Part shown: positions 21,228 through 32,613 of the stretch, in pieces
How positions within the stretch are numbered: position 1 is the stretch's first letter
Layout of the letters: each line of letters opens with the position of its first letter
DNA from: Endothia cerciana
Lineage: Eukaryota > Ascomycota > Sordariomycetes > Diaporthales > Cryphonectriaceae
DNA: 64,000 nt
Assembly: GCA_026119935.1 (NCBI GenBank)
Contig: JALRMH010000060.1
Span: 1-64,000, forward strand
Direction: 5' to 3'
Notes under the pieces: generated by a model
Told to the model about the DNA's origin: nothing
Database searches by the model: none
Seen by the model: only the letters and a program-made list of their open reading frames with translations
Program-made: the position numbers and the translations under genes

Positions 21228-23207
21228 CTTGGGCAACTTGAACGACCCAACGGGCGAGCGATAGTGAGGCGGGTGAGTCTATCCTGCTGTGGCTGAATTT
21301 GAGGCAGAAGGCACGCACTTCCTGGTGTGGTCCGGGACAGACCGTCAACCTTATATCTGCCTTCAGACGCGGTTCGGGGTCTGCGGGGTCTTAAAGAGTA
21401 TCGAGGGCCTTGGCGAGTTCACGGGCTGGTGTTAGGAGGCACACTACGCCAGGATCGCTTCGAAATTGCTTCCGATGGTCCGTATGATCCAAGGCTTAAT
21501 CCCACTGCTCAGTCGCCCTCAGGGTGCCCAGGAGAAGGGCAGGTTGCTCCGCGGACCTTTCGACAACAAATGGCACCTCCAGAGATGCCTCGGCATGATA
21601 TCACGGCTCTGGCAATGCGCCCCGTAATGGTGGGGTTGACCGAATAAGGCACATCTGTGCAGCCCCACTTTCAGTGGACCACACTTTGTTGTTGCGCCGC
21701 CGCAGAATTTCGTCTTTCACCTCGGGCTCAACTTCGTCGTTGACCGGGCTCAACCACACGACAAACAGCGCTTATCGTCGTCAACGAAGTCTGTCGCGGG
21801 CATTCATCCTCGACGGCGGAACCGTCCATTGCTGTATGCCAAATCGACAATCCGCAGTCTGTGGCAGTATGAGCCCCGTTTGTCACGATGAAGCGTGCGG
21901 TCGTCGCAATCGCGCTACCTATGGCACGATGCGCCCACCTGAGGCAGGAGGGACAGGCTTCGGCGGCCTGCGACCACTATACGCCCGATATCAAGTGAGC
22001 TATTGATTTGCGGCCGAGTACTCGACGCAATGCAGTGCGGCAGAGACCAACAGTCAGCTTCACACACCTCTGGTGGTTGGTGATGGTGTGTTCGTGTTGG
22101 CCATATGGCAGCCTGGCCTGGCTTGTCAGTCAACGGACCGTCTGCGGGTGCACGGCCCTTAGCGGCCAAGGTATGTAGCATACCAGCTCAAGTGAGCTCA
22201 GGCAGAGACTCGGGTCGCTTGCGGGCCTGGGCGATCTCATTGCCAGTGCACGCCGCGAGGGGGTACCTCTTGGGCAAGTGCATGCCCCCCCCCCCCCACC
22301 CTTTTCTCCCCCATCGCGTCGTGTCACTGTGCTGCCAATGATGAGGCCATCTTACCATAACTTGGAGTCATACACCTTCATTGGCGACGATGACGTGGTT
22401 CAAGATATAGACTACAACGGTCTGAGGCAGCTGGAGCGTCTTGCTCCTCCTCTCCCCCTCCACTCCACCTTCGATCCCTCACCGGCCGTACCACGGAAAA
22501 CAGACGCCTGCGGCATCAGCTGCGACTCTTGTGGCCTGGGCGCTAGCCTGGGCGATGGTCTTAACCGGATTCGAAGGACGGCCCTGCGGCTGCCGGACTG
22601 GGATGCCGGCTTGGAAACCCTACCTGGAAGCCAATCAATTGGGTGGCAACCCCGAGGCTCATGGAGGAAAGGTATTCCTCCACGGCCCGCTGAAGTCGTT
22701 GGCGGTCGCAGAGGGAACGTCAAGCTGGTACTGCCCCCCCCCCCCTCCTCTTGGTGGGCAAGATTCGGGGACCCGGACGGTGGGGGACTGTCTCTCACAC
22801 AAGTATGGACAGCAGCACGAGACGGGACTTTGAGGCTGTAGTGCTGTGAGACTGCCAGATACCTAGACCCAGGCAGAGCACACTGCAGTCCGAGCCCTCA
22901 AGTAGTGGACAAGAATTGAATAGTGTATCCTCATGTTTCCTTCGAGGCGCTAACTCCCATCATGTGGGTTTGCCTCCGTAGTCAGGTGAGCAAGTGGTGA
23001 ACTTGACGTATGACGGGACGTGCTCGGCACAGAGCTCGATCCTCTGGCCCTTTATAATATTCATATTCTATTTCGGCATTCTTCAGTATGCTCGAACCCC
23101 GTATATTATATACCCCTTCCCAGGCGGACAACGCCACCGTTTCGACATACATGTAGAGAGGAGGAAGAAAAGGAAAGCCGTCATCCCCCATATCGCGGGC
23201 CCCCTTC
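21228..23207. other. GST promoter side and permease 3' flank
   Basis: 2 kb with no recognisable gene. C runs lie at about 22285-22296 and 22733-22744. The AT-rich segment 23044-23110 is probably the 3' end region of the permease transcript. Confidence 0.45.
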
Positions 23208-24966
23208 TTACTTGCCGGTGTACTTCCTCTCCAGGTATCTCGCGGGTACATATACCACAAGTGTGAAGACCAGCGCCAGCTCGTTCCCGATATCGCCGCC
23301 GTCGCCCCCGATCATGGCCGCCAGGCCCCCCACGTACCACGTCTCGCTCATGCCGACCACGCAGCCCGCGATGCCCGCGGCGAACGCGAGGCCGCCGGCC
23401 CAGCCGAACGGCAGCCGCGAGGGGTCGTTCCAGGCCTCGAGGTCGTAGCCCTGGAAGCCGCTCGCGCCGCCGCGGTACAGGTAGTGCTCGACGAAGAGGA
23501 TGACGAAGAAGCTGGTGTTCCAGTAGCCGAGCAGGGAGAGGAAGTTTTGCAGGAAGGTGAGGAGCTTGTCGCGGCCGACGAGGGCGAGCAGGATGATGAG
23601 CACGAACATGACGGCGGTCCAGAAGAAGCGGGGCACGACGGAGAGGGGGCGGGCGAACTGCTGGACGGACAGGCCGGCCGAGTAGAGCGCGATGGCGTTC
23701 ATGGCGATACCGGAGAAGGCGAGCAGCACGAGGAGGAACTTGGCGAAGCCGACGGGGTGCACCATCGTCTGGATGAAGAAGCCGATGCCCGAGTCCCAGG
23801 CGTCCATCCAGTCGGGCTTGTTGTTGAGCGCGGAGCCGCAGAGGGCGCCGAGGACCATGCCTAGGCAGGTGGGGAGGCCTGAAGAGTGGTTTGTCAGTCG
23901 GCCTGCAAGGTTCCTTTTACTTTTGAAAGAAAAGAAAGAAAAAAAAGGCCGGGGGGGGGGGGTGGGAGGGACGAAGGGTGTACCGATCCCGAGCGTCGTG
24001 TAGACGAACACCTTCACCTTGCTCGTGTCCACCGGATACTCGACGTAGTAATCGCTGACGATGGAGCACCACGACGCCGACGAGCCATACAGAGCCGCGA
24101 AGAGCGTGAGGGACGTCCCCGAGAGCGTCGCGCCGCTGATGGTCGGCGGGGTGCTGACGTCGGCAAAGTGGCCGGCGTACCCATACATGATGACAAAGAT
24201 GACCGCGATCACCATGCCGGCGAACTTCTCGTACGTGAAGACGGCCTTCAGGCCTACGAAGGACACGATGAACCCGCAGACGGCGGCGATGATGACGCCC
24301 AGCTCGGAGCCCAGCCTCCCGTCCGACACGGCGGACAGGGCCTGGCCGCCGGTGATGCAGCCGACGGACGACCAGCCGATCTGCTCGACCACGTTGAGCA
24401 CGGCGATGACCTTCGAGGGCCACCAGCCCATGGAGTAGCGCGAGATGGAGACCTGGCGGAGGCCTGTGCCGGGGCCCATTGTCGCACACCAGCCCTGTTG
24501 TTTCTCATCAGCCATGTCACTCAACCCCCCCCACACGAGACACCACTCCCTGCGAGCAACCGAGGGGCACGGCACCCACCGTAACAGCACTCCCAATCAG
24601 TGAGCTGAAGATGATGATCACGACGCTCCTCCACAGGTCCAGCCCCAGCTCCCACCCCAGGAATCCGGTCGTGAAACAGCTCAGGTTGGTGGTGGCGCTC
24701 ATCCACATGAGGAACATGACGGCCTGGTTCGAGAAGCTGGCGTAGTTGGGGTCGCGGTCCTCGGGGCGGCGGCGCTCGATGCCGTGCGTCTCGACGCCGA
24801 TCTTGCGGTCCATGGCGTCCTCCCAGCCGCGGAGCGTGGCGAGGATGCCACTGCCCTGCTTGGAGGCCTGGCCCACGTACTGGGGTGGTGAGACATCGTC
24901 GTAGCCGGACCCGGAGGGCGAGGTGGCGATCTTCGGCTCGACCGGGTGCTTCTCTTCGTCTTGCAT
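23208..24966 (-). CDS. Purine-cytosine permease, NCS1 family (Fcy2/FcyB-like)
   Basis: Proton-coupled plasma-membrane uptake of cytosine and purines in fungi. Exons (minus): 24966-24580, 24494-23984, 23878-23208 (522 residues, normal for the family). The acidic/hydrophilic N-terminus with GIERRRPEDRDPNYAS is the family entry motif. About 12 hydrophobic helices follow. Diagnostic segments include TGWCATMGPGTGLRQVSISR at the first junction, NVVEQIGWSSVGCITGGQAL, and SIVSDYYVEYPVDTSK. The late segment GYWNTSFFVILFVEHYLYR and the C-terminus ending in ARYLERKYTGK also fit. Introns of 85 and 105 bp; the second contains an A/G-rich stretch and a G run. I do not assign the exact paralog (FcyB versus other Fcy2-like copies). 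Confidence 0.93.
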
Positions 24967-27900
24967 CCTGGCGGTTGGATGATCGTGTGCTCCGAGAGGG
25001 GAGAGGGCTGATGAGCAAGGGAGGGGGCGAGGAGTGCTCAGAGCAGAGAGAGATATCACTCCGGCACTGGGGGGTGTGAGCTTGATGCTTCTCACCTATC
25101 TTGGCATCGAAAAAGCGGCCGAGTGGTTATCTACGAGGTGAACGATCCCGTAACACCCAGGAGGTCGGGCACGAGGAGGGAGGTTCTCTTCCAGCCAAGA
25201 TTCGCGGGTCCTACGATCGTCCTCGCTCACACATGCGGCCTCTCCAGTCTTATGAAGGAGAAGGGTCTCGACCGAGTGCAAAACTCGTAGCCGACTTTTT
25301 CTATCGCCCTATCGAGCACCACCAGACCAGAAGTAGCACCGAGGCACGACCCTCAAATGAGTAGCCTGTACCCACTCGGCTGCCGCTGCGACAGGGATGG
25401 CGAACTCTACCGGTGTCGTTGGCGGCGCGGCCGTTGTACGGAACCGGCAGCTGCTCGTGCGTAGCTTATCTGTAGATGAGTGTGGAGCCCTCCCCCTCTG
25501 GACGGGTCCGCTGTGCCTGGTCGTTCCTGGTGGTTATCCTCCCCTGCGAGAGGTGCAGCAGGGGGGGCACCCATCTCTTGTGGGCACTGATAAGCGGCCC
25601 GCTAGCGACATTCTAGAAGATCGATGGGGCCCGTCCATGTGCTGCGCCGTGCTCGGCTGCTTCGGCGGCACCGCAGCACCGTCACGGCCGGCGTCTTTTT
25701 GTCTCTTGTGCGAAGGTCCTGTCGTGCCTGTGTCCCCGGTTCGGCGTGCCGCAGGCAGTGCTGTGTATGTCGGCTTGCCGGTGCCCGCCAACCAACTCCT
25801 TGCGTAGACGAAACAATTGCCACCCAACCGCCAACCGCCCGCGAAGCATAATCTCCACGGGGATGTGGACGGAACCGGGGTGAGAGCTGCGATCGCTCAT
25901 GGGGTCGTACGACATGGTGAAGTCTCAACGTCGTGCTGAGGAGTTGCCGGCCGCCGGTGCTCTCCCCTTCTTGTGAACTTTCACTGAGGAGCAATACCCT
26001 GCCTACTCCAGGTAGATGTCCTTTCTCACCTCAGCGCAGACGCGATCTGCAGCGGACAGACGTTGGCTGTTTGTGCACTGGCACCTTCCCCGAACGGAAC
26101 CAAACTCTCCATGTATATTATGTGGTGGCGCCGCGACTCAGGGGGAAGGGAGGACGACGGGGACGTTCGAGTGATACTGCCAGAGGCTCCCTGCTACGGT
26201 AAGCTGCTTCTTACCTTCGTCTGGGTGCAATACATGCCCGGGGACAGCTATCTGCTGTGCTGCGCGCGCGTCCACGACATTGCTTGGCTACTCGCCTAGA
26301 TACTCACCGCCGCACCGGTGGCGAGGTGAGAACATCTTTGCTTCTTGATTGATTGGCGAGGGCTTCTCCTTGACGACGTGCTCAGCTGGCCGGGGGAAAT
26401 GTGTTTGTCCACAAAGCGTAACGATGGTCACCTATAGAAGGCTAAAGGGCCGCGGGGCGGTTTCGTGTCTGCACGCCTGCCACGGGCACGCCACAGCCGC
26501 TGGAGACGTCTCATCCACGAATAGTCTACGGGATGGCGTCGCGGAAGCCAGCCAACCGTGACGCCATGTCATTAGAACCTCGGGGGCGGACATGAAGGCA
26601 GGCCCCGAGCATGCACTGATATCCAGAGCTCTATGCGCCGCACATGCAGAAGCGCCGGCGAGCCCACCCTCGGAAACACCACGTACGTTCCCCTACCTGC
26701 TCAGCCAAGATGTAGGTACCCAGACAAATGTCTCGGCTCAAGGGGCCAACATTCTCAGCACACAACGTGCTGGCTCCGGCTGCCTGGGATCATCGCCCAG
26801 CCCGGGAGTTGGGTCTGCAGCTACCTTGCACTCGGAAGAGTTGTCCAGGACCGTGCGAGACGAGTCTGCTACCAAGAAGGCCAGGTCCTGTGCCAAGGCC
26901 CAGGATCGAAGCACAGCAGCGAGTTCAAGTCTCACGGGACCTGACAGACTGGACCGCACGCTACCTCACGACGCCGATGTCACCGAGCACGTAGACGTTG
27001 AGTATTAGCGCATCCCAGTTGCTCTCGTTCCCGACCCTTTTGCATGTCTGTATCAACCTTGCCATGTTTGTTTCCTGTTCCGGACTCGAGACGGGCTCTG
27101 CTAGGCCGTGGCCGCTCACACACGCGTGGTCCAAGAATAATCATTCCGATCTTATTGTCTCATCACCCATAGGCTGGGGAGACTCTAGACTCTCTCAAAG
27201 TATCTCACCGTCCCGGGCCAGACGCGGTGTCACGGAAGGCAATGACACTGGGCTCGAGGATCCCGGACGTCTCGTGGCCCCAAGGTCGGATACAAATGGT
27301 GCGCGGTCGGCATGGACGGCCGGCGTAGGGCTATCGTTAGGAATCAAACGCTCACGCAGTGCTAGCAGCAGACGGCCTGCTGGTCTCCCCCGTTGGGACG
27401 CTTGGCCCGGGACCAAAAAAGAATGCTCACCCGCAGACTCGCCTGGGTTGAATGCCGCGGCGAGCTGTGAGGCCGCAGGCTAGGACCTGGACCCCAACGA
27501 GCTCCCAAACGCAGGAGATAGGGCCTATTCGACTTTCGGGTTCTCTGGGAAATTGCAGCCTCGCGACTTCCAAGGAGAACTGAACCTTCGGAACCTTCTG
27601 CATGAGCCCAACGACGGACTATCGGCACCGAAAGAACCACGGCTCGCGGTGATCCTGCCACGAAGTTACCCCTCTGACGTACAGCGGAAGCGGTGGCTGG
27701 GTGAGCTGGATGACACTTGTAATCAGTCATCCAGCGGGTGTTGCCTGTCAAGGTGGACAGTGATGACATGCACAATCTGTGCCTGCGTAGAAGGGAAAAG
27801 AAAGTTCTGCGCCTTTTGGACGAGCTAGTCAGGCCAGGCCAGGCCAAGAGGGGGGGGCCCGATACGAAACCACAGGGGTGGAAAGGTATCTATAGTCTCT

Positions 27901-29218
27901 TCTTGACGTTGATGGAGTGGCACGTCTGAGACTCAATAAATGGATGACTTTGTCTCGGAGCCCCCAAGGAGGTGGCGCCCGGGGGGAAAACGCCCTCGCA
28001 GCTTTCCCAGGTTCCCAGGACCCCCACGCCGACCAGCAATAGAAAGCTGACAAGGGAACGCGACACCCAATACACCCATATAGAATCCTCCCGACCGCAG
28101 CTCTTCCTTCCTGCCTTGCCATGCGAGAAAGCAGGTACTATGTCAGCTGGGGAGGCGGGTCGTACCCCGGATTCTGCCACGGCGGCTGCTGCATGAGCAG
28201 GTTGGAGTTGATGGCTACCGAAATAGAAGCGCAACCGGAAACCGGCAGGATGGGCTTTCAGAGGAGGTCGTGGCCCGACCTAACCGTCGTCAGCCTGTTC
28301 AGCCGGCCTGGCGAGGTCGCCAGATGTGGTATTTCAGGTCGAAACGGACCTGGCTTTGGGGGCAGAAGGCGAGGAGGGGGCAGGTTGCTGGTACACTGAG
28401 AGCGAGACGAGGGGGCAGGGAGTTGGCTGCGTGGCTCGTTCACCGACGAAAAAGCTTGGTGTCAGACCAGGGCCCGAACTTTTCGTGGTGCGAGCTGCAC
28501 CTCTCATTCGTGAGTCTCACATGGGTGTGTGTGCGTGGTGTGTGTGTGGTGTGTGTATGTAGGTTTGTGTTTTTCCGTACCAAGAAATGAGGTCCGAAGT
28601 ACTGCAGGGCCTTCGGGATCTACATACTAGCAATGCGGGTGGGACATGACGAAAAAAGGGCGCCAGGAAGAGCCCAGACGAATGCGAGGCACTGAAGCTT
28701 TGCTGCGGGCCCGCTGGAATGGGTCTAGAATAAAAACGGGGATCCACCTAGGCTTCTCTTCCCCACAAGTACCCAGCGACCTGGGATCCGGGGGGTTACA
28801 GCTGCAGCGGCCCCCCGGACCCACCCCTCTGTCGTTTACTCCCTGGCAAGACCTGCCATGCCAGAACCAAAAAGAAAAAAAGTCGGGCGTGGCCAGGCAC
28901 AGGCCAGGGCTGCTTCGTTAAGCTCTGTGGTGTGGACGGGGCGCTGAGACCAGGTCTGAGACCTCTTCAAACGCCCCCCCCCCCCCCAAAAAATCCCGGG
29001 GAAGGGCAGGCTAGATTGAGGGATCAGGTTCAACGTGAGCCCTAGATGAAGTGAGGTGTAGCGGAGTGAGAGGGTCGTGGAAGAGGTCTGGTCCACCGGC
29101 TGGTTGGGGTGGGATGGGATGGGATGGACTGGCCTCTGGGGACCACGGGAGCGCACAGTAGACGCGGCGCAGGTTACAGACCTGTTCCCTACACCGACCT
29201 TGACCTCTTGTGATGGTG

Positions 29219-29246
29219 ATAATGATGATGATGATGATGGGGTGAT
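29219..29246. repeat. (TGA)n microsatellite
   Basis: An imperfect TGA/ATG trinucleotide tract, about 9 units. A GGGAT pentamer repeat lies about 100 bases before it, at 29106-29128. Confidence 0.85.
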
Positions 29247-30185
29247 GTGATGCGAAGCTCAACTGGCTAAGGCGGCCGGAAAGACGGTGTTACTCGTTGG
29301 GAGTCCTACCCGGTAGTTACCACCAGCTTGCACCTCAGACGTCCCGGGGCAATCTATCTTTGCTCGAACCGGAGCGCCAGAGGCCCTGTAGCCGTCCTGA
29401 CCCAAGGTTGTTCTCGTCATCCAAGGTGTGCGATGGTACCACACGGACCACGGCCAGGCCTCCCCTTGTAAAGGGGGGTTACGGGGGGATGAGGTGGGAT
29501 TATTCGCATGCTCTGGGAGGGCTGCTGCTGGCGACCCCGTCGCCGCACGGATGGCCTCACTTCTGCTGTCCTCCTTTTCCCGAGCCGCGCGCTGCTGTCT
29601 CGGGAAGTTCTCTTCCTGAACTGTGATGCCTTCACGCGGAGACCGAACACGTAACATCCACCGCCGCTCCCCACCTGCTTTGCCTCCCCTCCACAGAAAT
29701 GTTCTCCGCATGTATCATGCGGCAAATACAAACCCAGATCAACATGTGGGGAAGCCCTCGTGTCTGCTGTTTACTTTACGTGTCCAGCATCTCAAAGCCC
29801 CGAAAGGTAAGATAAGCTGTTCGGTACGAACGGCGACCCGGGTACTGACTGAGTTCGCTGGCCGAGCACTGTAACCGTCTCTACCGTAGGAATACTTGCC
29901 ATGGACCATTTAGGTACAGATCTGACACCTGAAACCGCCGGCCTCACCACACCACTGCCACTCGCCGTCAGATGTACCCTCTTCGTCCTACCTCTCGGAC
30001 TCCCGCGTCTCTCATCTCCGTGGATTCCTCAAATAACACGAAACCTGCCCGTTGGGCTGAACTGGCCGGGGTGGGCCAGGGTGGTAGGGATGAAGCCTGA
30101 GGACCACCCCCCACGGGGTGATCCACGACATCCAGCCAGCCTGCCAGCAGAGGGCAGAGCAGGGGGGGAGCAGGTGCTACAAGCC

Positions 30186-30238
30186 GGGGGAAGAAGGGGG
30201 GGAGGGGGGAAGAAAGAAAGGGAAAAAAGGAAAAAAAA
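30186..30238 (+). repeat. 53-base uninterrupted polypurine tract
   Basis: Only A and G on the + strand, G-rich at the left and A-rich at the right, about 430 bases upstream of the small gene at 30667. Such mirror-like tracts can form triplex DNA; whether this one does is unknown. Confidence 0.8.
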
Positions 30239-30666
30239 TGGGAAGAAAATAAAAAAAATGGAGAGGGAGAATGACAGAAAGGTGGTCCAGAGTCCTGGCC
30301 AGGCTGCCAGGGCCCTCGCCCTTGCCGTGCTGCCCAATTCACTCCGCCAGTTCACTGTTGACTGATATTTAATATCGTGCCTTCCTCACTCACACCTCTC
30401 CCAGTCTCTCTGTCTTTTTTTTTCCTGCTTCTGCCAAGCTTCCAAACGACGACCAGATTTTGTGGAGACCACTATTTCCCGAACTCTAAACAACACCAAA
30501 CATCTTCTAAAGACCAGCAGTCAGACATATCGTCAACACTACCACTGCAACCTCACCAACCTACCTATCACCACACAAGGCTGAGACTGCCCAGCTCAGC
30601 CCACCACCGAGATACCACCAAACCCACGACCAAAGTTTCACACGTCTACCTACCACAGACAGCACG

Positions 30667-30894
30667 ATGTCTTCCCAGCTGGCAACCCCCCTCCCCATCT
30701 CTCCCGCCCGCGGCAAGCTCCAGCTCCTCACCTCCCAGGACTTTGCCAGCCTGCACGCAACCCTGTCCTCCAAGGGCGCCCAGACCTCACCCATCCCCAT
30801 CCACGAGATCTCGGTGCAGGACTACTTCATCCCGGCACCCCCACCGCCGAGCCCCGTCAGCTTCCGTCACGAGAAGCTGGGTGGCCGCCGCTGA
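30667..30894 (+). CDS. Small (75-residue) fungal protein, function unknown
   Basis: Single exon, with a start in cacgATGtct context. Third codon positions are strongly G/C, unlike surrounding DNA. The leader before it (about 30388-30666) is pyrimidine-rich and looks like a long 5' UTR with ACCACC/CAACC content typical of well-expressed filamentous-fungal genes. The protein is soluble. It begins MSSQLATPLPISPARGKLQL, has a helix-compatible centre (TSQDFASLHATLSSKG), then HEISVQDYFIP and a Pro-rich and basic end. No signal peptide, Cys pairs or known domain. The coding bias argues that it is real; conservation in relatives would decide. Confidence 0.6.
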   Translation: MSSQLATPLPISPARGKLQLLTSQDFASLHATLSSKGAQTSPIPIHEISVQDYFIPAPPPPSPVSFRHEKLGGRR

Positions 30895-32613
30895 ACAGGA
30901 CACCTGTCGAAGAGGGGGCCCTGCACCCATTTTACAATTCTTCCAGCAACATTCTTCTTCTTCTCGACTGCACTCCTTCGGAGTCACACTACATAGGGCA
31001 CACGGTACACAAAACAAGCGATGCACTGACGCACGCACACGGGATACTGAGTCTGGACTGCTTTTTTCTTACGGTGTTTCATGGATGGTTGGTCGGGTAT
31101 TGGAATGGGCATGGCGAATCGGGAGTCTACCTGTAACACCGCCAGCGCACAAAAGACTACAGGGGAACCATTGGAATTACACAAAAGTGCACTTTTTTTT
31201 CTTTCTTTTTTTTTTTTTTTTCTTTTTTCTTCTAGGTGGATCGAGATGGTGTTGCGTCACGCGCACTCACACGAAGCTCGACATCCGTCATGTGAAGGAG
31301 GGAGCCGGTCAGGCAGGCGATGGTAATACGTTGTCCTGGGGGTTTGAAGGACGACAGAAATAGAAAGGCAGGCTTGCTTATGCTCGACGAGCCGAGGCTC
31401 CGGCTGTGAGACAGACATGCTAGCTAGGCCTTGAGTTGAGGATGACCCGGCTAAGTCTCCGAAAGTGGAATTACCAGAAGCCGTTCATGACCTTCTAGAA
31501 CATGTTTCATGTGAGAACTTTTTGTGGTGCGATGAAGTGACCCGCCTGTTTGCCTCCCAGTTGTTGTCGCCAACCGCGGGCGTGAACCGGTGTTGATCTG
31601 CCCATACCTCCCCCCTACCCCCCTCCAAAACCAAACTCCCGCCGGAAGAATTGTGTTGTGGTCCCTGTCTGCCCTCGTGAGGTGGATACGACACCAGGCC
31701 TTTTGATAGCAACGCCCCCTGAGAAGGATTTCGGCGCCGACGAGTGGTGGGAAGACTGCGGCGACCGCGGGTTGTCTTCACCCTTCTCAACAAGTCCTTG
31801 ATGGGGGAACCGTCAACGGCTATCTGGGCGACCGGGTGGATATTTGCAGAGGATCACGGCGTTGCCGTTGATCCGTGCCACGCAGAACACAGATCGGTCA
31901 GACCCCGGCGGGTGAGGTGGGTGGATGTCCACGGAGGAGTCCGAGGCCTGCGAGATGCTGCCCTTGGTTAGTTCGACCTTACTCTGGCCAGTGCACTTCC
32001 GTAACTCAACCCGGCGACACCAGAGACACACCTGCTGAGTGACAGACAGTTAGCCTCTCAGGCCGGCTCAGCACAGATAATCAGCTCATGCGACAGCAGC
32101 GCTACAACAGAAAAATAAATGCAAGAGTATCATCTGTGTAGATCTCCCTGACTCTTCGCCTGTCTGATATCGCACCCGTCTTCCAGAATATGGATTGGGG
32201 GCGTCTCCAGACAACCTAGACGGGGACCGTGGATCCCTAGCGGGCCGAAGCGCGGGGAAGCACCCACTCAACCTACGCGTCAAGTCGCGTCGCACTGAGC
32301 CCTCCTTTGTTGGGGGGGGGGGGGGCAGCTCTTTGACGCGACGCGCTGCTGTGGCCCACTTCGTGCAGGCAGGAGCCGCGAAAATGAAATCAGCCTCCCA
32401 ATTGCCTGTGCATCTAACTGCGTGGATTGTTCTTGGCTTCTTTCTTTGACCTGTCTGCACTTTCCTCTTCATAGACAATCTCATCGTGACTTCCTTTCGA
32501 CCCCACCACCGACTGCACGCAGGATTGTACGTCACGACCGCTACTGGTTGTCCACACGCGCCTGCCTCACTTTCCAACTTGTACATAGTACGTCTGCGAA
32601 GAACAGCGCCACC
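30895..32613. other. Intergenic, small gene to CDT1
   Basis: The left part is the 3' UTR/terminator of the small gene, with a T-rich tract at 31192-31232. The right part is the CDT1 promoter, with a run of about 14 G at 32311-32324. No gene is supported. Confidence 0.5.

Larger units (their letters stand above)
24967..30666. other. 5.7-kb region with no recognised gene
   Basis: The largest gap in the window. The first few hundred bases are the permease promoter side. Numerous 60-160-residue open frames exist on both strands, but none shows a domain, codon-usage shift or plausible splice structure. Contents noted: a run of about 14 C (28974-28987), GGGAT and TGA repeats (29106-29128, 29219-29246), a 53-base polypurine tract (30186-30238) and a pyrimidine-rich leader before the small gene at 30667. 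Possible lncRNA or decayed sequence. Confidence 0.4.

Noticed and set aside
29250..29340. tRNA-like string gctcaactggctaaggc
   Set aside because: The D-arm resemblance is not followed by an anticodon arm or a GGTTCGA T-loop at the right distance.
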